In this document: positions 45,464 through 57,640 of the stretch, in pieces
How the letters are laid out: each line of letters starts with the position of its first letter
How positions within the stretch are numbered: position 1 is the stretch's first letter
Assembly (NCBI RefSeq): GCF_024139115.2
Contig: NC_085141.1
Coordinates: 136,461,822-136,525,821 of the forward strand
Direction: 5' to 3'
DNA: 64,000 bases
Source of the DNA: Armigeres subalbatus
Taxonomy: Eukaryota > Arthropoda > Insecta > Diptera > Culicidae
Notes under the pieces: generated by a model
Databases searched by the model: none
Told to the model about the DNA's origin: nothing
Seen by the model: only the letters and a program-made list of their open reading frames with translations
Position numbers and translations under genes: made by a program

Positions 45464-47168
45464 CAGTGGGTCCAAAAAGTATTCGTCTACCTTTTTCCCT
45501 TTAGTAAAAGGTAGAATTTAGGCGTGATAGAAGTGAAATCAAAACACTTTTTTCTACATTTGGTAGAAAACTTATCAACACATGATTATTATTCAAAAAC
45601 AAATAGAAATTTCAATTACTTTTTCTGGTATGTAGAGAACATCTAAATTTCGTCAATTTCGCTCGCTCAAAAAGTATTCGTCTATTCAGAAAATAATCGA
45701 GTGAAACACGAATATAATAGTTTTATTCGCATGTAGTTACACTAGCACAATCTAGTGATGTCTAGCAACATTTTTGTCAACATTCAATGACAGATCAAAT
45801 AATGTTTTTGTTTTGTTTGAACTTGGCGCGGGTAATAGAAGCACCATGGGTGGGAGAAGTAAAAAGATGAGTCCAAATGTAAAAAAACTTATTCTACGCC
45901 TGCATAATTAGTGCAAGTTGACTTATGACTTTGCAAGAAATGTGGGTAGACCAAGGGTAGCAAGAATTCAACCATTTAATTGGTGATTGATCGCATCAGC
46001 GCCACAAAAATCTACCAAAACAAATAACAGAGTGGTCGTCAGCGATGGTAAACTGATAACGATGAGCGATTTATTGTGCGGAAAATAAAAAAAAAATCCT
46101 TAAAAACGAGTTCACCCATATAGGCAAGTGAGTTGGAGAGAAGAAGTGCTCAAATATGAACCAATACGAACAGAAATACCTGTGAAAAGTATGGGTATAA
46201 TGGGCGAGTATCACGGAAGAAAATTCAAGTGAGCCATCAAATTATCAAAAACAGCTCGATTTCCACTAAAAATATCGCTGGAAGAAGGATGACTTTCGGA
46301 ATCAAGTCATGCTATCTGTCGAAAGCAAGTACAGCATATTAGGATCAAATGGCCGATGTATGGTATGGCGGAAAAGGAATATTGAGATACAGCCACAGAA
46401 TCTCTTTTGAGCAGTAAAAAGCATGGTGGGGGCTCCGTCATGGTCTCTGAGGTGCTTGAGCGCAACCGGTGTGGGAAAATTTCACATTATTGAAGGAATT
46501 ATATATCACAAAATGTTCATCCGCATTGTGAAAGAAAATTTTAACGCCAGTGCTGAGAAATTGGGCTTACAGGGAACATACATCTTAAAGGGGTGATAAT
46601 TATCTCAAGCACACAGCCCAAAGTACTAAGCTGTAGCTACTCTATAATACCCCAATCAACTCAAAACGCCTCCTCAGATCCCAGATATAAATCCAATTTA
46701 ACTCCATTGGAAGGTTCTGGACGACAAACTTTTCGTGAAATTCGTAAAAGTCATATTTCGAACAACAACGAATTGAAATTAGTGTTGAAAGAAAAATGGA
46801 AGAATATTCCGTCCCCCGTTACTGCTAATTTGGTCAGTTCCATGCTACAAGAATTACAGCCCGTCATAGATACACAGGGGAATCCAACGAAATATTGAAT
46901 TCCATTCTACAATTCCTGTTTTCGTTTCAAAAGCGTGCCAAACCTGACTAGACGAATACTTTTTGAGCCCTATTTAATGAATTGTTATGTTTTGTTACCT
47001 TTGTTTTTGTTATTGTTTTATTTTTCTGTTAGATTTTCAACAATAAAGATGAATTGATTAATTTGTTACACAATGTAATCGATAGTTTTATTTTTTGAGA
47101 TTACTAGATTCTTTCTTTGACATTTTCTAGAAAACATACAGCTAGACGGATACTTTTTGGACTCACTG
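45464..47168 (+). mobile_element. Tc1-like transposon inserted in the left arm
   Basis: The terminal inverted repeats are CAGTGGGTCCAAAAAGTATT (left) and its inverse ending AATACTTTTTGGACTCACTG-like (right: GGATACTTTTTGGACTCACTG). TA precedes the left end (45462-45463); the right TA is altered. The reverse-complement sequence in the right arm (about 56685-56720) lacks the element, which confirms a 1.7-kb insertion after duplication, or loss from the other arm. Confidence 0.88.
45846..46898 (+). pseudogene. Degenerate Tc1-family transposase
   Basis: The start ATG (45846) is followed by MGGRSKKMSPNVKKLILRL, the N-terminal helix-turn-helix region expected in Tc1 transposases, with a stop soon after. 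Near 46650-46720 another frame has the PDINPI catalytic-region signature. The C-terminus (46593-46898 frame) reads KEKWKNIPSP ... LVSSMLQELQPVIDTQG and ends NPTKY, as in the family. Stops and frameshifts across the gene make it non-functional. A normal Tc1 transposase is about 340 residues, and the interval matches that length. Confidence 0.82.
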
Positions 47169-48903
47169 TTTATAGAATCAAAGATGGACCATATTTTCGA
47201 ATGATCTCAGTCAAAATCCAGCATTCGGCACCACTCGCCTTAGTTACCATTTTTGTATTCGTATATCATGAGAGTACCTCTATGCTTTGGGAAGTTGAGA
47301 CACCGTGCATAGGTAGGATAAGAAGGGCCCGCTATACTGTAACGAATCTATAACTGCGAGAACACTCAGACAGATAAAGTTCCGCTGTAAATGATTTTAT
47401 TTTTTCATATAGTAGGTGCATGTACTGAAAACAAGTGTTTTTCTCTGACCAGTGAAAATGCTACATCCGTCCTACTGTGAAGAATGTGCGCCCGTACGAA
47501 AGCCATCGAAATCACTTCTCGTTCGACAAAATGACCACATGCAGTTGAACTGACAACACCCAGAACTGCACTCACTGGTGCTTGTCTTGATGACACAATT
47601 TGTCGCCGGCTTGGCATTGTCTCACGGGGGACCGCCGACTGGCACTTTCCAGCGCATTTTTCATCGCACAATTGTACCACCCACCACCGCACCAGTACGT
47701 GCGTCAGTGCAATGCAAATGGGGGAGCTCTCGTCTCGGGATGCCAAATAGGAATGCGTTGATGTGTCTATTTTCTTTACGGTTCATCAGTCGCATCCTCG
47801 GCTGTATGACTTTTGTCATATAAAAGTGCGATATAATGAAAAATTTTTCTTGCTGAACCAGTTTGCGGTTTTGTGCTCATAAAGTTCATCTGCTTGTTAA
47901 AATTGTGACATTTCTAATCCAACATTACATTTATTCACTCCAGACACAGGGAGACCTGAAATAGAAATCTAAAAAATTTCAACGTTAGTCCAGTTAACAT
48001 TGCTATGGTATAATGAAATTTATGCCTCGTGTTTGTATACCAAATGAGGGCATTGCCTGACTGCACGATTGGTCAAATGTGAATGAGTTGAGTCAATGGA
48101 TTGTTGTTTTGAACGGCTGTGGATGTTTCTCTAACGGCTAGACACTTTGCCAATCGGCAACTGCGCAGAACAATTTAAAAGCAAACACATGTTTTGCTCT
48201 TGTCTCAATCTTTTAGTCGGTCTTTCAAAAGATATGGTTGAAAGGTAAGATGTTGAGTAACATACGTGTGAACATTTTAGGCTTTCGAGTCGATTAGTTC
48301 CGGAAAGAGTTGCTTTGCAAAGTTTAGCTGAATGCAAGCTGTTAAAGTATTTTTTTCATGCTTTTCATTGTTCTCAGCTATTATATTTAATGGAACTATA
48401 CAATATTGGATAGAGAAAATCAAAATGTTGCACAAATGTTGCCTTACTTATCATCATCGTGCATATCATTATTTTCTCAGATTTGAAAATTACAGAAGAT
48501 ATTGCAGATGGATGGAGTAAAACGATTGTCGTGTTTTAAGCTAAAGATTTTAAAAAGTTGAGATCCTGTTTCCTGGCTCAGTGAATAAAAAAATAGTGAT
48601 TTGATGATTGGTTTTTAATGCAATTCACATTGAAAGGGCTCAGAGGTTTTGTAATCCATGCCGGAGTGAAAGACTATTCATACTAATGATCATACATACA
48701 TCAGAATTCTGGGACGAAACGGATTTTCGTTTTTTCTGAAGTTTCGCCGGATAAAAATTGGTTAAGATTTGGAATGGCTTTGGGCTTAACGTCGGACTTA
48801 GGGTGAATTGCGATTCAGTTCAAGTTGAATTTACGTTTAATTTGCATCAGTTTCCGGTTTAAACCAAGATAAGGGTTTGGAAAAATAGGGATTGAGTTCA
48901 AAT

Positions 48904-49690
48904 TAAAGTTGCATACTATTTGGATTGGATTTGGATTGGATTTGGATTGGATTTGGATTGGATTTGGATTGGTTGGATTGGATTTTGGATTGGTTTGGAT
49001 TGGTTGGTTGGATTTGGATTGGTATTTGATTGGATTTGATTGGTTGGATTTGGTTTTGATTTAGTTGGATTTGGATTGGATTGGATTGGTTGGATTGGTT
49101 GGATTGGATTTGGATTGGATTGGATTGGTTGGTTTGGATTGGTTGGATTGGTTTGGATTTGGATTGGTTTGGATTGGTTGGATTGTTGGTTTGGATTGGT
49201 TGGATTGGTTGGATTGGTTTGGATTGGTTTGGATTGGTTTGGATTGGTTTGGATTGGTTTGGATTGATTTGAATTGGGTTTGGTTGTTGGATTTGGTTGG
49301 TTTGGATTGGTTGGATTGGTTTGGTTGGTATTTGGTTGGTTTGGGTTGGTTTGGTGGTTGGTTTGGATTGGTTTGGATTGGTTTGGTTGGTTTGGATTGG
49401 TTTGGTTGGTTTGGTTGGTTTGGATTGGTTGGATTGGTTTGGTTGGTTTGGATGGTTGGTTGGTTGGTTGGTTTGGTTGGTTTGGTTGGATTTGGTTGGT
49501 TTGGTTGGTTTGGATTGGTTTGGATTGGTTTGGTTGGTTTGGTTGGTTTGGATTGGATTTGGATTGGTTTGGATTGGTTTTTGTTTGGATTGGTTGGTTG
49601 GTTGGATTGGTTTGGATTGGTTGGTTGGTTTGGATTGGTTTGGTTGGGTTGATGTTGGTGGTTTTGTTGTGTGGTTGAAGTATTACGTGG
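48904..49690 (+). repeat. GGATTTGGATT-type 10-11-bp minisatellite, left copy
   Basis: First units are 11 bp (GGATTTGGATT), then mainly 10-bp GGTTTGGATT and GGTTGGTTTG variants. The inverse array on the right arm is 52740-54235. Trp/Leu/Gly-rich open frames here are artefacts of stop-free units. Confidence 0.93.
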
Positions 49691-49697
49691 CTTCTAG

Positions 49698-49753
49698 NNN
49701 NNNNNNNNNNNNNNNNNNNNNNNNNNNNNNNNNNNNNNNNNNNNNNNNNNNNN
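49698..49753. other. Assembly gap (run of N)
   Basis: Unknown bases at the junction between the left minisatellite and the spacer. The true spacer length and array length are therefore uncertain. Confidence 0.99.
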
Positions 49754-50020
49754 TTGTGTATTATATCACATCACTTACTTCCTTCTTAATATCTCGCTTC
49801 TTACTTCTCAATTATCATCTCCCTTCTCACTTCTTACTTCTGTTTATCTCACTACTCATCCTACTTCTCATTTGCAAATATCACATCTCATTTTTTCAAC
49901 TTGGTTCTCATTTCTCATTTTACTTCTCACTTTACACTACTCACATGTTACTGCATACATCTCACTACTCAATACTCACTTACATTTTTAGTACTCTCTT
50001 CTCACCACTCACTGTAGGAG
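49754..50020 (+). repeat. Pyrimidine-rich TTCTCACTTCTCA-type low-complexity tract
   Basis: Irregular repeats of ACTTCTCA, TCTCACTACTCA and similar, with no purine-rich interruptions. It is unique to the spacer; I see no counterpart on the right side. Confidence 0.8.
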
Positions 50021-51217
50021 GAGAGTTCACTGTAGTTACAAATAAGTGGAATTGAAAGAAACAGTACCAACTCGTCTTAAGATAGATGATGAGCATCTTA
50101 TTCATATCGTCAAGCTTGGGGATGGAAGTAGTTGCTACAAAATGGTACAATTTTTTATAGACTTGTATTTATTTGGCAGAATATGTTCAATTCCGCAATT
50201 TTAGCGTAAGTAATAACTCGATGCAGCTAACACCTTATTACACAATTCGATCTGCGCCCAATATTTTGATCTGTAACACGAAGCCAAAACAGTGGCACAT
50301 GCACTGCTCATAAATTAGCCATAAAATCCAGGTAATTTTGAATCCACTCACAAACGAAATCCGCGTCGTGCATAGCGATTGGTGCTGCTTCCGTTGAATC
50401 AGCTTTGATGACGACAACAGTAGTGGCGGCAATATTCCTGCAGCACTAATTGATCGTGATTGAATTCTATTCATGGCCCGCCTGTGTGGTTGCGTAATTG
50501 ATTGTGGAGGGTAATTAAAGCGATAAAAATAAGCGACGAATGCGCCAGACGAAAAGCGCTCTGCCGCATAAATCCATCTTCCGTTGGATGCGGGCGCTTG
50601 GGGAACTTTACGACCTTTATATCTCCCCAGTGGATCGATATTAAAGATACTTTTATCCCTTCAGCAATCAGTAAGATCGTAAAACAGTATAGCGGTTCGA
50701 CAGCTTCCGAGTCCATAAAGGAATCCTTTTGGAGATAATTCAAAAAGGACAATCCATGAGAGCAGTGGAAGAAAGGGGACTTCATTTGTGAGACTCTTCA
50801 TGAACATCATCATCATCATCAACATTAATAAACCATCCTCTACCGACATATCACTTGCTCACTTTGAGCGGGCATAGTCTTATTTTTTTCGATTTTCATA
50901 CCACTTTTTGATAGATTCCAAATTTGGCTATTCAACTTTTTCTCCATCAACTCAACATCAGCCCGGCGAGGGTTCTGAATCAAGTTGATGCTTTTGATCT
51001 TCAACCAATACACCTTTCCTTTTAGCACCTTTCCTTACTAGCACTTTATTGAATTTCTCGCTAGTTTCACCTGAAACAGGTAAATAAATTGTTCCACTAG
51101 CTTTCACAGGATGAGAATTAATTCCAAGTTAATTAATGCCGAATAAAAAATCACAGCAACCCGCAATAAAAAAATCATGTTTCGTCAATCCAGCTTGTCA
51201 AATCCAATTAGCCAGAA
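50021..51217. other. Spacer of the inverted duplication, unannotated part
   Basis: Unique sequence with a short (CAT)n at 50807-50822. 50500-50740 is open on both strands but shows no domain. May be 5' flanking or intron sequence of the BTB-BACK remnant. Confidence 0.4.
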
Positions 51218-52390
51218 ATGTCCCACCGTGAAAATGTTCCGTCCTTAATTCAGCTCGGCTACGTTCCGAATCACACCGAGCATTGGGCCGAAATCGAGTT
51301 TCACGAAAAGATTAGCCACCTGGACCTAATCGATCACCGGTTGAAAAGCCTCCGCAAACCGAATATTCACGTCCGGATCGAGCCCGTTTTCGACTGCCAT
51401 TCGCTGCTGCTCCAAAGCTATTCGGGAACGTTCGACGAGCTGGAGAATGAACGCGTAGTGGTGCTCCCGGAGAAAAGTTTCCCGCGTGCGTTCCATCATC
51501 TACGACTGGATGTTGGCCGCCAAGCAGACGTCCAGCGGGAGCACTTTGTGTGAGGTGTTGGTCGCGGCGGAATACCTCGGATTAAGCATTTGGTTGATCA
51601 GTGCTGGATTTTATCGACGTATACCGAGGCGTTGGTCGAAGATCGGCTTTCTTCCTGTACATCGAAGCCGCACAGCATCATCAAATATTGAAGAATATGC
51701 TTCTGAAAAGGATTTGTGCCTTCTTCCTGCCTCTGGTTGTACGGCGAATACACGCAGATGCCTTTGGATGATCTGAGCGTGTTGCTGAAGTCGAGCTACC
51801 TCAGTGTTTTCCGAAACGGACGTCTTCTACGCAGCTTGCCTTTGGCTACTGGAAGACTGGGACAACCGACAAGAATGTGTTAGCGATGTGATGAATTTGG
51901 TTCGATTTGCTCTGATTCGGCCAAGTTTGCTGGCCCAGTTGAACAGCTTGGATGCCGACGAACGTCTTCACGACATTCTACGGAACGAAACGACCAAACA
52001 TCTGGTGGCGCAAGCCTTGAATTATGCATTTAGCAGGTAGATGGATTGTTCCTATGATATCTACATCACATCAATGATTTTTTTTTATTGATTCTAGCAA
52101 ATCGTCATCGAGGTTGCCGACAGCAACTCCACAGGAACTCGTAGAGTGAAACGTTTGGAAATGCAAAGCCCACCACGGACATGGCTGGACGATGCGGACT
52201 CTTCGAGGGCAGATGGTGAACGAAGTATTCTCCTTCGCACATGACGATTATGGTAGAAACCTTTTGGAACGGCTGCTATTTGACTAGAGATCGTGACTGC
52301 TGGAAACGCTGGAAAAAGCTGGAAGAAGTGTTGAAATGCTACTCTCGTCAGTTTTACTCGCCTTCCAAGTGTCAGTAGCGAATGCGAGGA
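51218..52390 (+). pseudogene. BTB-BACK domain gene remnant
   Basis: BTB domains mediate dimerisation and, with BACK, Cullin-3 substrate recruitment. Frame 1 (51218 to about 51480) carries the BTB core (FDCHSLLLQSYSGTFDEL, VVLPEKSFPRAFHH). The frame then shifts to DWMLAAKQTS and EVLVAAEYLGLSIWL. Another frame (about 51600-51730) reads DRLSFLYIEAAQHHQILKN and KRICAFFLPLV, and 51804-52036 reads the BACK core (FYAACLWLLEDW, NLVRFALIRPSLLAQL). At least three frame breaks make it a pseudogene. A GTAGATGG...TTCTAG intron-like segment (about 52038-52098) is retained, so it derives from genomic DNA, not a processed mRNA; later in-frame stops follow. No kelch repeats are seen. It is the only host-like gene in the window, lying in the palindrome spacer. 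Confidence 0.75.
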
Positions 52391-52735
52391 GGAACCTTTG
52401 CAAGAACTTTAATGTATGATTAGGAACATATCGATTAATGAATCAAATAACAAGCCTGAACTGGGAGCAAACATAGATTTTTTTCGTCATTTTAATATTT
52501 GTCCTTGAACATTATCATGGATGCTTACATAGGAGGTGGATAACTCTAGACCAATATTTGAAAAGGGCGTAACAGCCAAAATTAATTCCTTCTGATTCTT
52601 TGTCTAGAACTACAAACATACAAAGATACTAACACGTTAAAAGAATAAGATTTATGACAAAATATGAACTTGAATTTACGTAGGTAATACAATTTCGAAT
52701 GAAAAATCCAACTTAAATCCTAACCTAATCAAAAT
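52391..52735. other. Unannotated A+T-rich stretch
   Basis: Nothing recognised; leads into the right minisatellite. Confidence 0.45.
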
Positions 52736-52739
52736 ACAA

Positions 52740-54235
52740 CCCAAAATCGATCCCAATTGAAATCCAAATCCAAATCAAATACAATGAAAATCCAATCCAA
52801 ATCCAATCTAGATCTAAATCCAATCCAGACTCAATCCAAACCCAATCCAAATCCAATCCAACTCCAATCCAAATCCAATCCAAATCCAATCCAAATCCAA
52901 TCCAAATCCAATCCAAATCCAATCCAAATCCAATCCAAATCCAATCCAAATACAATCCAAATACAATCCAAATCCAATCCAAATCCAATCCAAATCCAAT
53001 CCAATCCAATCCAAATCCAATCCAAATCCAATCCAAATCAATCAAATCCAATCCAAACCAATCCAAACCAATCCAAACCAATCCAAACCAATCCAAACCA
53101 ATCCAAACCAATCCAAACCAATCCAAACCAATCCAAACCAATCCAAATCAATCCAAACCAATCCAAACCAATCCAAACCAATCCAAACCAATCAAACCAA
53201 ATCAATCCAAACCAATCCAAACCAATCCAAACCAATCCAAACCAATCCAAACCAATCCAACTCCAATCCAACCCAATCCAAACCAATCCAAACCAATCCA
53301 AACCAATCCAAACCAATCCAAATCAATCCAAACCAATCCAAACCAATCCAAACCAATCCAAACCAATCCAAATCCAATCCAAATCCAATCCAATCAAATC
53401 CAATCCAAATCCAATCCAAATCCAATCCAAATCCAATCCAAATCCAATCCAAATCAAATCCAGATCCAATCCAAATCCAATCCAAATCCACTCCAAATCC
53501 AATCCAAATACAATCCAAATCCAATCCAATCCAAATCCAATCCAAATCCGATCCAAATCCAATCCAAATTCAATCCAAATCCAATCCAAATCCAATCCAA
53601 ATCCAATCCAAATCCAATCCAAATCCAATCCAAATCCAAATCGAAACTCAATTCAAATCCAATCAAAATCCAATCCAAATTCAATCCAAATCCAATCCAA
53701 ATCCAATCCAAATCCAATCCAAATCCAATCCAAATCCAATCCAAATCCGATCCATATCCAATCCATATTCAATCCAAATCCAATCCAAATCCAATCCAAA
53801 TCCAATTCAAATCCAATCCAAATCCAATCCAAATCCAATCCAAATCCAATCCAAATCCAATCCAAATCCAATCCAAATCCAATCGGAATCAAAATCCAAT
53901 CCAAATTCAATCCAAATCCAATCCAAATCCGAACCAAATCCAATCCAAATCCAATCCAAATCCAATCCAAATCCAATCCAAATCCGATCCATATCCAATC
54001 CATATTCAATCCAAATCCAATCCAAATCCAATCCAAATCCAATTCAAATCCAATTCAAATCCAATCCAAATCCAATCCAAATCGAATCCAAATTCAATTC
54101 AAATCCAATCCAAATCCAATCCAAATCCAATCCAAATTCAATCCAAATCCAATCCAAATCCAATCCAAATCCAATTCAAATTCAATCCAAATCCAATCCA
54201 AATCCAATTCAAATTCAATCCAAACCCAATTCAAA
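52740..54235 (+). repeat. AATCCAAATCC-type 10-11-bp minisatellite, right copy (about 1.5 kb)
   Basis: Two unit classes form blocks: 11-bp AATCCAAATCC at 52790-53040 and 53390-54235, and 10-bp AATCCAAACC in the middle (53050-53380). It is the reverse complement of the left array and about twice its visible length. Asn/Pro/Ile/Gln/Ser-rich and Trp/Leu/Gly/Ile-rich open frames on the two strands are artefacts. Confidence 0.93.
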
Positions 54236-54550
54236 TAAGATGCAACTTCAATTTGAACTCAATCCATATTTTTCCAAACCCTTATCTTGGTTTAATCCGG
54301 AAACTGATGCAAATTAAACGTAAATTCAACTTGAACTGAATCGCAATCCACCCTAAGTCCGACGTTAAGCCCAAAGCCATTCCAAATCTTAACCAATTTT
54401 CATCCGGCGAAACTTCAGAAAAAACGAAAATCCGTTTCGTCCCAGAATTCTGAGAGTATGAATAGTCTTTCGCTTCGGCATGGATTACAAAACCTCTGAG
54501 CCCTTTCAATGTGAATTGCATTAAAAACCAATCTTCAAATCACTATTTTT

Positions 54551-55260
54551 GCCTTTCTCGTATACTAAGTATACGGTAAAGGCTATATGATCGCTCCAAA
54601 AACAAACTTTTTATAGAAGGCCCGGAGACCCATAGTGTTATATACCGATCGACTCAGCTCGACGAATTGAGGTGATGTCTGTGTGAATGTGTGTGTGTGT
54701 GTATGTGTGTTCGTCTGTGCGCACCCACCCAAAAAAAAATGTCACTCATTTTTCAGGTACTTATCCTTAACCGATTTACTCGCAACAAGTTGCATTCGAC
54801 GCAGGATACTCTGCCATGGTTTCCTATTGAAAATTGGTCAGATCGGACTATGGGCTCGGAAGCTATGGCCAAAATATCACTTCTATTACAGAAAAAAATG
54901 TCACTCATTTTTCAGGTACTTATCCTTAACCGATTTACTCGCAACAAGTTGCATTCGACGCAGGATACTCTGCCATTGTTTCCTATTGAAAATTGGTCAG
55001 ATCGGACTATGGGCTCGGAAGTTATAGCCAAAATACCACTTTTTTATAGAAAAATTGAGTAAAAAAATGTCACTCATTTTTCAGGCACATATCCTTAGTC
55101 GATTTACTCGCAACAAATTGCATTCGACGCAAGATACTCTACCATTGCTTCCTATTGAAAATTGGGCAGATCGGACTATGGGCTCAAGAGTAATGGCCAA
55201 AATACTATTTCTATAATGCACGAGAAAGGCACCATTACCGCTAGGTGGATTAATCAGGGT
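54551..55260 (+). mobile_element. Insertion with GCCTTTCTCGTATA end and three 160-bp internal repeats
   Basis: The left end is GCCTTTCTCGTATACTAAG; the right part has GCACGAGAAAGGCACC followed by GCTAGGTGGATTAATCAGGG. Inside, a unit of about 159-169 bp beginning ATGTCACTCATTTTTCAGG occurs three times (54739, 54898, 55067). A (GT)n run is at 54683-54710. The left arm at about 48565-48600 lacks this segment (empty site TATTTTTTTATTC), so it is an insertion. Class unknown; no ORF. Confidence 0.7.
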
Positions 55261-57600
55261 TTTTTATTTACAGGATCTCAACATTTTAAAATCTTTAGCT
55301 TAAAACAAGACAATCGTTTTACTCCATCCATCTGCAATATCTTCTGTAGTTTTCAAATCTGAGAAAATAATGAAATGCACGATGATGATAAGTAAGGCAA
55401 CATTTGTGCAACGTTTTGATTTTCTTTATCCAATATTGTATAGTTCCATTAAATATAATAGCTGAGAACAATGAAAAGCATGAAAAAAATACTTTAACAG
55501 CTTGCATTCAGCTAAACTTTGCAAAGCAACTCTTTCCGGAACTAATCGACTCGAAAGCCTAAAATGTTCACACGTATGTTACTCAACATCTTACCTTTCA
55601 ACCATATCTTTTGAAAGACCGACTAAAAGATTGAGACAAGAGCAAAACATGTGTTTGCTTTTAAATTGTTCTGCGCAGTTGCCGATTGCCAAAGTGTCTA
55701 GCCGTTAGAGAAACATCCACAGCCGTTCAAAACAACAATCCATTGACTCGACTCATTCACATTTGACCAATCGTGCAGTCAGGCAATTCCCTCATTTGGT
55801 ATACAAACACGAGGCATAAATTTCATTATACCATAGCAATGTTAACTGGACTATCGTTGAAGTTTTCTAGATTTCTATTTCAGGTCTCCCTGTGTCTGGA
55901 GTGAATAAATGTAATGTTGGATTAGAAATGTCACAATTTTAACAAGCAGATGAACTTTATGAGCACAAAACCGCAAAATGGTTCAACAAGAAATTTTTTT
56001 CATTATATTGCACTTTTATATAACAAAAGTCATACAGCCGAGGATGCGACTGATGAACCGTAAAGAAAATAGACACATCAACGCATTCCTATTTGGTATC
56101 CGGAGACGAGAGCTCCCCCATTTGCATTGCACTGACGCACGTACTGGTGCACGTACTGGTGGGTGGTACAATTGTGCGATGAAAAATGCGCTGGAAAGTG
56201 CCAGTCGGCGGTCCCCCGTGAGACAATGCCAAGCCGGCGACAAATTGTGTCATCAAGACAAGCACCAGTGAGTGCAGTTCTGGGTGTTGTCAGTTCAACT
56301 GCATGTGGTCATTTTGTCGAACGAGAAGTGATTTCGATGGCTTTCGTACGGGCGCACATTCTTCACAGTAGGACGGATGTAACATTTTTACTGGTCATAG
56401 TTATATCAGGAAAAAACACTTGTTTTCAGAACCTGCACCTACTATATGGAAATAATCATTTGCAACGAAACTTAATCTGCCTGAGTGTTTTCGCAGTTAT
56501 TAGTTAAGGGGCTGAAGCAATAGATTCGTTACAGTAAAGCTGGCCCTTTCTTATCCTACCTATACACGGTGTCTCAACTTCCCAAAGCATAGAGGTACCC
56601 TCATGATATACGAATACAAAAATGGTAACTAAGGCGAGTGGTGCCGCATGCTGGATTTTGACTGAGGTTTTTCGAAAATAGGGTCCATCATTTATCACAA
56701 TAAGAGTTGAAATTGCAAACATTCTATCCACTGTGCGTTTCAACCCAAAATGCGTCGATGTCTGCATTCGATCACGTCTACCGAGTATACTCCCCCATTC
56801 TGTTGTGCTACTGAAAACAGCGATACATCAATTGTGGTACTCGAACTGTGACATCAAACGTCGAAGATGGGTCAGCTGTTTACTCACTTGCGCCGTGACT
56901 GCCTGTCTACTTTTCAATGATGACAGTAGTCTCATAACGAATCGGAGGAAAATCCATCATCAGGTGCTAATTTCCTATTATACGGTGCGGAAACAAAGAA
57001 GAATTTATTTTATTTTATTTATTTTATTTTATTTTCTGGAGCAGGGAAAAGCCCATTTAAATTGTTTCACACAGTTATCATTTACCCAGTTTGGAAAGCC
57101 TTGTTGGATAAACGTGCTGAAAAAAATCAAATTGCAACTAGCTGCACAAATAACTATCATGCAATTTATTAAAGTGCTATTAAAATGATTATTAAATATA
57201 GTTTTTCTGCATTTGAAATCGTGTTGATGGGTGGCAGCACAATCAAACCATCTTGCGTCACAAAAAGTAACTAATGCCTGAAAACGATAGCAAAGGGGTG
57301 CGAATATTACAAAAATACACTAATTTAACAAATTTTAAGAAACTGAATTGTATTTTTCAAAACTGTACTTTCGAACTCAAGTATCAAAATGGGGTTTTAT
57401 AACGATTTGTAGCATTTTATATCGACACGGTGTACTGCGTATGGCATTTTACGTTTGAACACCCCTCGGAAAGTCTCTTTACTAAATTTATTATATTTTG
57501 TGACACCGCGACGCTACTGTGTTGTCTACCGAATCAACGTGAACAAATTAGTAATCAAGTTTATTACCCTTAAGAAGCAACGCGGTAGGTATTAAGAGAT

Positions 57601-57616
57601 AGGAAGAAGTTAACGG
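57601..57616 (+). repeat. 16-bp target-site duplication of the SINE, left copy
   Basis: AGGAAGAAGTTAACGG is repeated exactly at 61934-61949. The left arm has a single copy at the homologous place (44630-44645, inverse), i.e. the empty site. Confidence 0.9.
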
Positions 57617-57640
57617 CGAGACGAGCTCGGTGGTCTAGTG

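Larger units (their letters stand above)
43483..49697. repeat. Left arm of a giant inverted duplication
   Basis: From 43500 inward this arm matches the reverse complement of the right arm (63340 down to 52730). For example 47491-47690 matches 56166-56364 inversely with no mismatch that I can see; the outer part (43500-44750) is visibly more diverged. No coding gene is recognised in the shared sequence. Short frames at 43840-44137 and 44345-44680 appear in both arms but show no domain. This arm has the private Tc1-like insertion at 45464-47168. Its inner end is the AATCC-type minisatellite, followed by an N gap. Confidence 0.9.

Noticed and set aside
48904..49690. Telomeric repeat
   Set aside because: The unit (GGATTTGGATT) is not a known telomere repeat, it is interstitial, and it belongs to a mirrored minisatellite.
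52725..54238. Long Asn/Ile/Gln/Ser-rich (plus) and Trp/Leu/Gly/Ile-rich (minus) open frames
   Set aside because: The AATCC-type minisatellite is open on both strands; there is no domain outside the repeat.
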